In this document: in pieces, positions 51,446 to 60,128 of the stretch
Layout of the letters: each line of letters starts with the position of its first letter
Numbering within the stretch: the first letter of the stretch is position 1
Source of the DNA: Clostridia bacterium
GTDB taxonomy: Bacteria; Bacillota; Clostridia; Oscillospirales; CAG-272
Assembly (NCBI GenBank): GCA_017463485.1
Contig: JAFTPD010000012.1
Span: 55,783-119,782 of the forward strand
Direction of reading: 5' to 3'
Length of the DNA stretch: 64,000 nucleotides
Made by a program: the position numbers and the translations under genes
The notes under the pieces: generated by a model
The model's database searches: none
Seen by the model: only the letters and a program-made list of their open reading frames with translations
Told to the model about the DNA's origin: nothing

Positions 51446-52138
51446 TCATTCCATGCGGTAGCCAACGCCGCGCACGGTATAAAATATTCTTGTCCCCAAA
51501 GGCTTTTCAATCTTCTCACGCAGATGACAGACATGCACCTCGACCGTGTTTGTCCCCTCTGCGGCATCTATCAGTCGGGCAAGCTCGCCGCGCTCAACCA
51601 CACAGCCTCGGCTGTCGTAAAGGCGCTTGAAAATACTCCACTCGCGTGGACTCAGCTTAATTTTCTCACTGCCGACGGCAACACAAAGCGGCTCGTCGGA
51701 CAAGACAACGTCAGCAGGATATGCCCTGGCGCGAGGGTAAACATCCTCGCCCCACGCAGGCAAGACACCCATTCTTATCCGCTCGTAGCGCTCAAGCAAC
51801 AGTCTGTCAAGCATCCCAAGCTCACGCATAAGCTCTGCGGCACACAAAAGCAGCTCGTCGGTCAGAAAGGGGCGGTGCAATATTGCCGCATATTCGCCGT
51901 TCCGTTTTGCTTCGTCTGCATTGTGCCGCGTCCAGCCGATCAGAACGCAATCATCAGCGACCTCTGATGAAAGGCTTGGGTAGTCATCCATATCCACGAG
52001 CAGCAGCGACGGCGCTTCTCCGCCACCAACGTACTCCGAAAGCTGTACTCCAAGGCGTTCAAATTCAAGGACGAGCATGCGCAACAGCCGAGCGTCCTTG
52101 CACGCTACGCTTACGGTTTTATTTTCATCCGCTCTCAT
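51446..52138 (-). CDS. OmpR-type response regulator with degenerate receiver
   Basis: 230 residues. The C-terminal winged helix is normal: 'LSPREWSIFKRLYDSRGCVVERGELARLI...NTVEVHVCHLREKIEKPLGTRIFYTVRGVGYRME'. The N-terminal receiver is weak: 'LLLVDMDDYP' offers an Asp near residue 49, but the acidic pair of the first strand is missing and the conserved Lys before Pro is Arg ('ILHRPF'). It probably acts without canonical phosphorylation. No histidine kinase is adjacent. The ATG at 52138 follows AAAGGACGAG. Situated between dus and luxS in one operon. Confidence 0.82.
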   Translation of the reverse strand: MRADENKTVSVACKDARLLRMLVLEFERLGVQLSEYVGGGEAPSLLLVDMDDYPSLSSEVADDCVLIGWTRHNADEAKRNGEYAAILHRPFLTDELLLCAAELMRELGMLDRLLLERYERIRMGVLPAWGEDVYPRARAYPADVVLSDEPLCVAVGSEKIKLSPREWSIFKRLYDSRGCVVERGELARLIDAAEGTNTVEVHVCHLREKIEKPLGTRIFYTVRGVGYRME

Positions 52139-52176
52139 TTTCTCGTCCTTTCTAAACATATTGTTGTATTTTAAAT

Positions 52177-53205
52177 TTATTGTTTATATTCTCGTTTTGA
52201 AAGCTCTCCGATAATGTCTATTATGTCATTGACATTTTCAGCTTTCATGATGCTCGCGCGAGCCGCCGCCGCGCCTTCAATACCCTTGCAGTACCACGCA
52301 AGATGCTTTTTTGCTTCGGCAACGCCTACGCGCTCTCCCTTCTCGCCTATCATTTCCTCGATCTGTCCAAGGGCGACAGCAAATCGTTGCTCAACGGTAG
52401 GAGGGGTATATTCCCTGCCCTCGCGGGCGGCAAGTATTTCGGAAAATATCCACGGGTTGCCTACAGCTCCGCGAGCCACCATAACGCCGTCACAACCGGT
52501 TTCGGCGATCATCCTCGCCGCGTCCGCCGCGCTGAATATGTCACCGTTGCCGAACACGGGTATGCTCACCGCCGCCTTTACGTCGGCTATCACCGACCAA
52601 TCGGCACTCGGCTCGTACATTTGCTCCCGCGTGCGGGCGTGAACACATATCATCGCCGCTCCCGCGTCCTCAAGGGCGCGAGCCATCTCGACAGCGTTGA
52701 TGCTGTCCTTATCCCAGCCCGCGCGGATCTTGACGGTAACGGGGATTTTGGTAGCCGCGGTCATAGCGCGGACGATATCCGCCGCAAGCGGAATGTTTTT
52801 CATCAAGGCACTTCCCTCTCCGTTTGAAACTATCTTGCGGACGGGGCAGCCCATATTAACGTCGATAACGGCGGGAGGCACCTCGGACACACAGCCGTTG
52901 TAGTCGTTGGCTTCAAGCATTCTCGCCGCTTCCGCCATAAATTCGGGCTCACTGCCGAAAAGCTGTACCGCCATCGGCTGCTCGTCCCGCTTGACCGACG
53001 CAAGTCCGCCCGTGACCGAGCGCTCGTTTTTACGACGGCTTTTCTGCTCGTAGCACATAGCCTTTGCCGACACCATCTCGCTGACCGAAAAGTCCGCGCC
53101 GCACTCACGGCATACCCGCCGAAACGCGCGGTCGCTGACGCCCGCCAAGGGCGCGAGCGCGAGGGCATGAGGCAGCTCTACGCTTCCTATCTTAATTTTA
53201 CTCAA
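52177..53205 (-). CDS. dusB: tRNA-dihydrouridine synthase
   Basis: 342 residues. FMN-dependent TIM barrel: 'ALAPLAGVSDRAFRRVCRECGADFSVSEMVSAKAMCYE', 'VDVNMGCPVRKIVSNGEGSALMK' (catalytic Cys), 'KIRAGWD', 'CVHARTREQMYEPSADW', 'GNGDIFSAADAARMI' and 'VMVARGAVGNPWIF'. It reduces uridines in tRNA D-loops. The start is read as TTG at 53205, 6 bases after AGAGGT and at the family's N-terminus; the open frame continues to 53325 but without a ribosome-binding site. Confidence 0.93.
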   Translation of the reverse strand: MSKIKIGSVELPHALALAPLAGVSDRAFRRVCRECGADFSVSEMVSAKAMCYEQKSRRKNERSVTGGLASVKRDEQPMAVQLFGSEPEFMAEAARMLEANDYNGCVSEVPPAVIDVNMGCPVRKIVSNGEGSALMKNIPLAADIVRAMTAATKIPVTVKIRAGWDKDSINAVEMARALEDAGAAMICVHARTREQMYEPSADWSVIADVKAAVSIPVFGNGDIFSAADAARMIAETGCDGVMVARGAVGNPWIFSEILAAREGREYTPPTVEQRFAVALGQIEEMIGEKGERVGVAEAKKHLAWYCKGIEGAAAARASIMKAENVNDIIDIIGELSKREYKQ

Positions 53206-53326
53206 TTTTGACCTCTTTTGACGCGCACGACACCCGCCGTGTCGCTTTTTTCTCTTTGCTTTATCATAACATAAAAGTCGAATAATTACAAGAGGATTGC
53301 GAGAATTTTTGAAAAACACGCACAAA

Positions 53327-53354
53327 CGCAGGTCGCACCGCGACCTGCGTTTTA
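53327..53354 (-). terminator. Terminator after the small membrane protein gene
   Basis: ACGCAGGTCGC-ACC-GCGACCTGCGT (53327-53337, 53341-53351), a perfect 11-bp stem. Confidence 0.8.
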
Positions 53355-53364
53355 CATCTTTGGT

Positions 53365-53715
53365 TTAATCAAGAACTACGGATTTCTTCTTTCCCTTTTT
53401 GTTGGTGGGAAATTCTCTGATCCGCAAAATGTAATCGAGATTTATTGCTTCAAGCATCCCCTTGTTTTCAATGAGAAGCGCACTTCCGCCGACCTCCTTG
53501 ACTACGCCTTGAAGTTGGTTGGAATTGAAGGTATAAATAATACATTCCTTATCAATAAATTTCTTTGCAAGCTCAAGCATTTTGCCGTTATCCTCCAATC
53601 TGCGTTTTTGAGTTATTTGTCGTGCCGTGACGGTATCGTTCTCCCGCTGTACATATAATATAATGAACAGCATGACGATTATGGGAATATACGCCGTAAA
53701 ATTAAAGTAATCCAA
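53365..53715 (-). CDS. Small membrane-anchored protein of unknown function
   Basis: 116 residues from a TTG start (GGAGGAGCGAA before it). One N-terminal membrane helix 'FTAYIPIIVMLFIILYVQ', a short coil, then a compact domain 'LAKKFIDKECIIYTFNSNQLQGVVKEVGGSALLIENKGMLEAINLDYILRIREFP', whose strand pattern recalls small SH3/Sm-like beta barrels. I do not recognise the family. It is the last chromosomal gene before the mobile element. Confidence 0.7.
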   Translation of the reverse strand: MDYFNFTAYIPIIVMLFIILYVQRENDTVTARQITQKRRLEDNGKMLELAKKFIDKECIIYTFNSNQLQGVVKEVGGSALLIENKGMLEAINLDYILRIREFPTNKKGKKKSVVLD

Positions 53716-53771
53716 TTCGCTCCTCCGTATTTCGGCTTATTCACGGTAAATTTCTTTGGTGGGAGAAAAAA

Positions 53772-53783
53772 TCATTCCCACTC
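53772..53783 (-). other. Putative attL: guaA 3'-end motif
   Basis: On the minus strand GAGTGGGAATGA reads Glu-Trp-Glu-stop, the usual end of GMP synthase, and contains GAGTGGGA, the core used by islands that insert at the guaA 3' end. To its left the sequence is chromosomal; to its right it becomes AT-rich and element-like. The rest of 53716-53925 holds no gene. Confidence 0.55.
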
Positions 53784-53925
53784 GCTCCTAACTTTCTTAA
53801 CCTAAACAATTTAGTTTAGATAATTTAGCTAAGATTATTTTAGTTATTCGTATTATCCATAACCTATTGGCTATCAGATTTTTTGTTGCCATAATGTTGC
53901 CACGAATTTACATAAGTATAACGAT

Positions 53926-56418
53926 TTATGTAGTGGCAATTTCCGTTTGAACAACAGTATCAATCTTGGTGACGATAGGGGTATAGAGATCAACTTCGGT
54001 TGCTGGTGTTTCAAGGGAAACGACCAATGAATACCTAATCTTACTATTGTATTTTCCAAGATGCGGGCGTTCTCTCCACCACCCTATAACTGGATAAACA
54101 GCTATATATTTAGCATTGCATAATTCTACGGCAGAAGAATCTATAAAATCTGAATGTATAGATCCAACATCTCGGTTGTCTGTTCCTAAATACCACCTTT
54201 CACTTCCGCTTGAACCGTCTCCAGCATCCTTTCTATCGTCTCCGCGCATTTTTACATTTACGCGCTTTTTAAAATCCTCAACTTCTTCATCATTGTTGAT
54301 AAGATCGAATCTCAAATTACAAGAAGGATATCTGTATCTATCTTTCCATCCAATTTCACCCGGACCAGGCTCAATAAAATACGAAAGAGTAATACGCAAG
54401 CGGACCTTTGTATCTCCAAGAGCTTGTAACACTTCTGTGGGCCAAGGAAATTCGTGCAAATCCATTTCCTTCATCTTGTATGAACTTCCGTCTTTTTTGA
54501 ACGGTTGAAGCTCTCCCTCAACAATCATATTGACAGAGTTATCTTTACACCACATAGCTTTTTCCAACGAAGGAATGCCATATCCACAAGATCTTAGTAA
54601 ATTTTTTCTTCCAGTTGATTTTTTATCATCTGTATTAAAACGCGATTGCATCCTATCGGTCCAATCCGCAGAATGAATCAACAATGCTCGTACTGTTTCC
54701 GGCCACATATTAGGATATTCTTTAAATAATTGCGCTGCCATCCACGATGCTTCTGCTGTAGCAGGGCTTGTACCAGAAGTTAGAGTAAATAAACGCTTTC
54801 TAATATCATGACTTGTTGTTAGCAAGGACAAATCAGGACAATCGGTATAATCGCTTCCGTTTGTAGCTACATTTCCAGCATTCAATAAAATTTCAGGCTT
54901 CACTGGCCATTTTCTGTCCCACATAACCGATGTAGAGCTAAAAGGGGATAAATCTTTTGTATCGGCAACGGAAGAAAATCCGGTAAAAGTGGCATCCTGA
55001 ATTTCTATATTATCGTTGTAACCACCAACTGTAATAGCATTCCAGGCTTGTCCGGGGCTTTCTACACTGTGAAGTGTATTTGCAGTTGGGAACCCAGTTG
55101 ATTGCAATTCCGAAAGCGAAACATTTCCCGCACTTACAAAGAACAATCTTTTTTGTCCGACCTCTTCATCACCAGAGGTGATAGAATCAACTGCCGCAGA
55201 CCAAGAAGTAGGGCTACCGTCGTTTGTGTTGTACTCTTCTGATGTTACCGCCATACAAATTGATCGTTCAGCTCTTGGATTCTCAATTTCAGCCAACGAT
55301 ATAGCTTGCTTTGTTATTGCCCCATACAGTTGAGGAAGATTGTAGCCACTATCAGGCAATATTTTTACCGATTCTAATTTGTGAGAAACTTCGATCTTTT
55401 GTGTACTCAAAAGATCATCTACAAGATTGCGATACAAAGCAATTCCTGCCATTTGAGTGCCGTGCCCACGCAAATCGGATGTAGTCCAAGAGGCATCTAC
55501 AGCCTGAATATATCGTGCATTCGTATGAGGAACAATTAGAGGGTGCTCGTTACATACACCTGTATCCAAGACACAAACAGTTGAATTTGAATCACTCAAA
55601 ATGGTTCTGTCAAGTAAATCCTGACACCATTCCTGTTGTTCACTTGTAGTTAAATCGTCAAAAAAAGTGGCTAATTCCGGAGCTCGCCTTATTTCTGCGA
55701 TATAGGCACAAGCTGAGATGAGATTTTTCAATTGAGTTTTATTAGCTCGAACAAGAACTACTATGCGTTCAGGAAATGTAATACTCTCTTCTTTTAGTTC
55801 AATCTCAAACGCAGAACATTGTTCTGCCAAGCTTGCGTGCACTGTTTCTCTGGGCGTTTTTGAATCATATCTCAACCATATTTCACACCACACCGGCGTA
55901 TCTTCTGTTGGCATGTGCTCGCGATTTCCCACCCAAAACGATTCCAAAACAGCCAATTTGACATCTTCAATGCCACTTATCAAATCATTGTTTTTTAATT
56001 TATCGCCAGAAGTGCTGGACTCTGCGTATGCCTGTATTTTTTTAAGGAAAATGTTTTCTTTTCCATTTGGCACATAGATGGTTGCTTTTATTACATCATC
56101 TTCAGATTTTACATTTAGCAATCTTATGCCACTCGATAGATTTTCAAGACTTTTAGTGGCTAAATCAAAATTTTGAGCACCAGAAAACTCAAGATACATA
56201 CCATCCTTGTAGTGGATTGCAGCGACCTGCTCTTGAGTTAAAGAAGTTTCATTTTTTGATTCTCGCTGACATTCTTGTATCTTTCGACTAATAAAATCTG
56301 CGTGTTGTAAAGGATTATCTCTTTGAGGAAATCTTTTTGTAAAAGGATTGCTTTTAGAGACGTAATCCAAAGCTTCTTTCGTATCAGTTAAAAAAATCAG
56401 TCTCTTATTATCAGGCAA
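53926..56418 (-). CDS. Intracellular subtilisin-like S8 peptidase, partner of AAA ATPase
   Basis: 830 residues, no signal peptide. Catalytic triad of S8: Asp285 ('VCVLDTGV'), His319 ('LRGHGTQMAG') and Ser551 ('TSGTSPATAEASW'), with oxyanion Asn431 ('VSAGN'). Residues 1-270 are an unassigned domain, and 650-830 a beta-rich tail. The start is a TTG with GGAGGCG 8 bases upstream; that ribosome-binding site lies within the last codons of the ATPase gene, so the two are coupled. An unsecreted subtilisin beside an AAA protein suggests ATP-controlled proteolysis, possibly in phage defence. Carried on the mobile element and AT-richer than the chromosome. Confidence 0.85.
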   Translation of the reverse strand: MPDNKRLIFLTDTKEALDYVSKSNPFTKRFPQRDNPLQHADFISRKIQECQRESKNETSLTQEQVAAIHYKDGMYLEFSGAQNFDLATKSLENLSSGIRLLNVKSEDDVIKATIYVPNGKENIFLKKIQAYAESSTSGDKLKNNDLISGIEDVKLAVLESFWVGNREHMPTEDTPVWCEIWLRYDSKTPRETVHASLAEQCSAFEIELKEESITFPERIVVLVRANKTQLKNLISACAYIAEIRRAPELATFFDDLTTSEQQEWCQDLLDRTILSDSNSTVCVLDTGVCNEHPLIVPHTNARYIQAVDASWTTSDLRGHGTQMAGIALYRNLVDDLLSTQKIEVSHKLESVKILPDSGYNLPQLYGAITKQAISLAEIENPRAERSICMAVTSEEYNTNDGSPTSWSAAVDSITSGDEEVGQKRLFFVSAGNVSLSELQSTGFPTANTLHSVESPGQAWNAITVGGYNDNIEIQDATFTGFSSVADTKDLSPFSSTSVMWDRKWPVKPEILLNAGNVATNGSDYTDCPDLSLLTTSHDIRKRLFTLTSGTSPATAEASWMAAQLFKEYPNMWPETVRALLIHSADWTDRMQSRFNTDDKKSTGRKNLLRSCGYGIPSLEKAMWCKDNSVNMIVEGELQPFKKDGSSYKMKEMDLHEFPWPTEVLQALGDTKVRLRITLSYFIEPGPGEIGWKDRYRYPSCNLRFDLINNDEEVEDFKKRVNVKMRGDDRKDAGDGSSGSERWYLGTDNRDVGSIHSDFIDSSAVELCNAKYIAVYPVIGWWRERPHLGKYNSKIRYSLVVSLETPATEVDLYTPIVTKIDTVVQTEIATT

Positions 56419-56421
56419 TTT

Positions 56422-57378
56422 TTACGCCTCCTTCTTTGAGTAAGCGCTAACTCGTTCATTAATCAAACTGATTAATCCATCTTCAGTTATTTTGCAATTG
56501 CCCAAAATGGCTTTTTTGATTGCATCTTCACAAACTCGTATTATTTCTGCCTGACTCAAAGATGTAGCTTTGGATATGAGCGTATCCGTCACAACAAAGT
56601 TTTTGTCGAAAGGAAGAATTTGCTTTTCAAACAGTATACGTATTTCTCGTTTTGTAGGAATCTCGTAATGAAGAACATCATCAAATCTTCTAAACAAAGC
56701 TTGATCCAATAATTTCTGATTATTGGTTGCCGCAATAATAATACTGTCCGATGAATCCTGCTCAATAAATTGTAAAAATGAATTAAGTATTCTTCGCGCT
56801 TCTCCAACCTCGTTATCTAAATTTCGATCTGCTCCAATAGCATCAAACTCATCAAAGAAATACACGCCGGTAGACAAATTGATTGAATCAAAAACTTGCC
56901 TTAATTTTGCGCTTGTTTCTCCCATGAATTTGGTTACCACCTTATCCATTTGCACGGTATAAAGGGGCAAGCCTAATTCAGATGCAATGACAGAAGCAGT
57001 AAAAGTCTTTCCAGTTCCCGGATTACCTTCGATCAATATTTTTCGTCTATTTGATAGCCCATATTTTTGAAGCTTATTCTTGTTTCGATATTCACTCAAA
57101 ATTCGTTGGATTCGTTCTAATGTATCCTCTGAAACGACAAGATCGGATAGTTTATCAGCGGGCATACTAATAGACAGCATTGGATTTTGAATATTAGGGC
57201 GCAAAATAGCAACTTTTGAAGTTGACTTTTCTGCTAAAACTTTCAGTTCACGAGCCAATCCTTCGTGATTATGTCTTGCTTCGTATGCAGCAATTTGGAG
57301 AACGACGGTTTTAAATTTTTCGTCATCGTGATCTAAATGCGCTTTTATTAAATTTTTGATATGTTCAGCTGTTGCCAT
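56422..57378 (-). CDS. AAA-family ATPase (CDC48/spastin-like), partner of the S8 peptidase
   Basis: 318 residues. N-terminal helical hairpin region (1-50, MIT-like), then a single AAA domain: Walker A 'EGNPGTGKT' (117-125), pore-type loop 'KFMGETS', Walker B 'VYFFDEFDAIG' (172-182), sensor 1 'IIIAATNN' and arginine finger region 'ALFRRFDD', then the C-terminal lid. It is likely a hexameric unfoldase or sensor feeding or switching the protease. The ATG at 57378 follows GGAGGTGATCAT. First gene of the pair, divergent from the structured RNA. Confidence 0.88.
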   Translation of the reverse strand: MATAEHIKNLIKAHLDHDDEKFKTVVLQIAAYEARHNHEGLARELKVLAEKSTSKVAILRPNIQNPMLSISMPADKLSDLVVSEDTLERIQRILSEYRNKNKLQKYGLSNRRKILIEGNPGTGKTFTASVIASELGLPLYTVQMDKVVTKFMGETSAKLRQVFDSINLSTGVYFFDEFDAIGADRNLDNEVGEARRILNSFLQFIEQDSSDSIIIAATNNQKLLDQALFRRFDDVLHYEIPTKREIRILFEKQILPFDKNFVVTDTLISKATSLSQAEIIRVCEDAIKKAILGNCKITEDGLISLINERVSAYSKKEA

Positions 57379-57515
57379 ATGATCACCTCCCAATGGTATA
57401 ACTATACATAATAAATTATATCATAAAAAATCCGAAATGTAAATGTCTAATTCTAATAAATTTTAAAATATTTCTAAAATCCAAGAATAATACGCTACTA
57501 TATAGCCGAATCGAA

Positions 57516-57544
57516 TTGACAAATTGCAAAAAATATGATACAAT
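57516..57544 (+). promoter_or_regulatory. Promoter of the structured RNA
   Basis: TTGACA (57516-57521), 17-base spacer, TACAAT (57539-57544). The expected transcription start is 57550 or 57551, exactly the first base of the long closing stem. Confidence 0.82.
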
Positions 57545-57549
57545 AGTAA

Positions 57550-57762
57550 CGCCTAACAAAACTAAATATTCAATTTCGCGGTATTTTCTCTCTATGGGAT
57601 AACTATACCCTTTTTTAGCCATAATCATTTTATGGAATTTGGTAAAAGCGCAAGCTCCACTAAATGATTATGGTGAGATATACCTTGATTTGTTTAGTTT
57701 TGTTAGGCGACAATTGGAGTTGGCGTTTTTCGGAGCGCTAACTACGGTTGGCGCTCTTTTTT
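57550..57762 (+). ncRNA. Novel structured RNA / attenuator upstream of the element's lipoprotein gene
   Basis: A 17-bp perfect closing stem (CGCCTAACAAAACTAAA 57550-57566 with 57693-57709) starts at the predicted +1. Inside, CCATAATCATTT (57619-57630) pairs with 57662-57673, leaving large asymmetric internal loops. Downstream, GAGCGCTAAC-TACG-GTTGGCGCTC (57733-57756) plus six T is a strong terminator. GTTGGCG (57719-57725) can instead pair with CGCTAAC (57736-57742), an antiterminator. I match no named RNA class. Confidence 0.75.
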
Positions 57763-57787
57763 AATTCTTAACATTGGAGGCTATCAA

Positions 57788-60082
57788 ATGAAAAAACTGC
57801 TTTATTGTATTTGTGTGGTATTATTATGCGTATCATTGTTTACTGCTTGTAATGATGGAAACGATCCCCCTGCGAACAATCCCGACAGTGGTATTGTAAA
57901 TAATGACACGTCGAACTCTGAAAACAGCAATAATACCAACAGCGAAACGGAAGCTTGTCAGCATATCTATGGAGATTGGAAAACAATCACAGAAGCGGAT
58001 TGTTTGAATGGTGGTGAAAAAATCCGTGTATGTACGAAATGCTCTGTTGCGGAAACGGAAGAAATCAATGCATTAGGACACACAACGGGCAGTTCCACTT
58101 GTAACCGCTGTGGAAAATACACGGGTACTTGGACGAAAGAAGAAGTGCAAAAGATTGTGCAAGTTCACGATGTATATGTAGCGGAGATTAATTCGGCTGA
58201 TGGAGTAGATATGAGAATCTCGTGGACAAATACATCAGACAAAACCATTAAATATATTCATTTCTATGTTGAGCCATATAATTCCGTAGGCGATAAGATG
58301 TATTGCGATATTCGTGACCACAGCAGATTTGATGCATATGTCACCGGTCCGTGTGAGCCTGGATATAAAGGTTATTATAATGTAGGAGAAACATATTACG
58401 GAGATAAATGGGAAACTTGTTGGTATAACAGCTCAATAAAAACAATCAAACTCACTGGTATAAAAATCATTTATATGGATGGCAGTGTGGTTGATTTAGA
58501 TAATTCAGCTGCACAAATGGCATTCGCGCCTTACAATGTAGATCAAACTGTGGCTTCTATTGGATATGAAACAGATGTTGAATATTATTCCGACGAAGCT
58601 GCACATTGTTTCTATTTCTCGTTGAAAAACGCTGACAATTTATCAGTAAAAGCGGATGTTAATGTTGATATACATGCCGTAAACACTTTAGGCGAAGAAG
58701 TATATTCTAACACGTTGAGTTTCAAGACCGAAGATTTCTTCCAACATAGTTTTTATGGTGATAAGACATGGATTGCAAGCTGTTATATTTATGACTGGGA
58801 GCTCCTTGAAACAAATGAGGATTCAGGATATTGGTATTATCGAATTTATTCTGACGATGGCTCGATAGATTTTGAGGAAAAATCAGTTTATACATATAAT
58901 CTACCTTTGATAGATTGGGCATTGTACTCAACTTTACAAACCCACGGCTATTATTTCTATTTCTCAAATGATACTTGGATTACATTGGAAGATACATATT
59001 TGGGTAAAACCATTGTTATCGACTCAATAAATTATGAATTTTCCGACACTTATGAGCAAGGCGAAGTTAATTTGTCAGTTACCTTAACAGGCAAAAATAT
59101 AGGTGCTTGTGAAAACGGTTTTTACATCAGCGGTTATTTTGTAATACCTGACACCGATACAAAAGAATTTTTCGGAGGACGAACTTCGGCTACACAAGAT
59201 GGAGAAAGATTCGAAATTACTCTAACAAGCAACTACATTCCGGGAGGAGATTATGTTATGGAGTTTTCCAACCGGTTGATAGATACAAATGGTTTAGTTT
59301 ATAACCTAACAGAGGATTTGAATAGTTACTCGGTCTCTGCGTATGAGCATTCCGCCACTTCTATCTCAATTCCCGAAACATTTAATGGAAAGAATGTTAC
59401 AAGTATCGTCGCACCCGGTTTCTATAATCATAAAACCTTAACATCGATTCATCTTCCCAAAACGATTAAGGATATAGGTTATGGTATTTTCGAAGGATGC
59501 GATTCCTTGAAAACAATTTCCGTGGATAGCAATAATCCCAACTGCTATAGTGATGGGAATTGTATAATTGGCAGAAACTCAAAAACAGTTTATGCTGGAT
59601 GTAATAACAGTACAATTCCTAATGATGCTGTTGAAATCGGTGACTGGGCATTCTGTGGAAACACTATTATGGAAAGTATAACAATACCCGACTCAATTGA
59701 ACGCATAGGTGTTGGCGCATTTTGGGGATGTGCGGCATTAAAGAGTATCACAATAAAAAGCGCTAACGTTGTGATTGATGAGGATGCTTTTGATCAATGT
59801 ACATCACTTACAGAGCTTGATTTGACAGGCGTGAAGAGATTGGAATATTCTGCTTTTTGGGGATGTGAGAATCTTTCGAAAGTGTATTTGGATTCAACAC
59901 TTGAATATATTGGCACTTATGTTTTTGATTCTTGTTATGAAAATATTACAGTATATTATGATGGAACAAAGAGCCAATGGAATTCGGTAAACAAGGAAGA
60001 GGATTGGTACGGCACGAATTCGACAGTTACAGTTAAATGTAGTGATGGTGATATATATTTGGATAAAATTATTTTAGAATGA
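57788..60082 (+). CDS. Large surface lipoprotein with C-terminal leucine-rich repeats
   Basis: 764 residues. Lipobox 'SLFTAC' (Cys21), Asn/Ser-rich linker, Cys-pair module 'ACQHIYGDWKTITEADCLNGGEKIRVCTKCSVAET...CNRCGKYTG' (about 58-120), a 400-residue beta-rich middle, and BspA-like repeats (about 520-740, 'VEIGDWAFCGNTIMESITIPDSIERIG', 'CYSDGNCIIGRNSKTVYAGCNNSTIP'). Same plan as the chromosomal lipoprotein at 41461. TTGGAGGCTATCAA precedes the ATG, 26 bases after the attenuator. Cargo of the mobile element; likely an adhesin or surface-exclusion-type protein, which is an inference. Confidence 0.82.
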   Translation: MKKLLYCICVVLLCVSLFTACNDGNDPPANNPDSGIVNNDTSNSENSNNTNSETEACQHIYGDWKTITEADCLNGGEKIRVCTKCSVAETEEINALGHTTGSSTCNRCGKYTGTWTKEEVQKIVQVHDVYVAEINSADGVDMRISWTNTSDKTIKYIHFYVEPYNSVGDKMYCDIRDHSRFDAYVTGPCEPGYKGYYNVGETYYGDKWETCWYNSSIKTIKLTGIKIIYMDGSVVDLDNSAAQMAFAPYNVDQTVASIGYETDVEYYSDEAAHCFYFSLKNADNLSVKADVNVDIHAVNTLGEEVYSNTLSFKTEDFFQHSFYGDKTWIASCYIYDWELLETNEDSGYWYYRIYSDDGSIDFEEKSVYTYNLPLIDWALYSTLQTHGYYFYFSNDTWITLEDTYLGKTIVIDSINYEFSDTYEQGEVNLSVTLTGKNIGACENGFYISGYFVIPDTDTKEFFGGRTSATQDGERFEITLTSNYIPGGDYVMEFSNRLIDTNGLVYNLTEDLNSYSVSAYEHSATSISIPETFNGKNVTSIVAPGFYNHKTLTSIHLPKTIKDIGYGIFEGCDSLKTISVDSNNPNCYSDGNCIIGRNSKTVYAGCNNSTIPNDAVEIGDWAFCGNTIMESITIPDSIERIGVGAFWGCAALKSITIKSANVVIDEDAFDQCTSLTELDLTGVKRLEYSAFWGCENLSKVYLDSTLEYIGTYVFDSCYENITVYYDGTKSQWNSVNKEEDWYGTNSTVTVKCSDGDIYLDKIILE

Positions 60083-60089
60083 CTTTTTT

Positions 60090-60128
60090 AGCCACCGAGA
60101 GCATTTTATTGTCCTCGGTGGCTGTTTG
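60090..60128. terminator. Bidirectional terminator
   Basis: AGCCACCGAG/CTCGGTGGCT (60090-60099, 60114-60123), T-run on the left strand and GTTTGTT on the right, between the lipoprotein and convergent tnpV. Confidence 0.82.

Noticed and set aside
57550-57762. Retron, T-box or 6S RNA identity
   Set aside because: No reverse transcriptase is nearby, no T-box sequence AGGGUGGNACC is present, and the internal loops do not clearly match the 6S bubble; 6S cannot be fully excluded without a model search.
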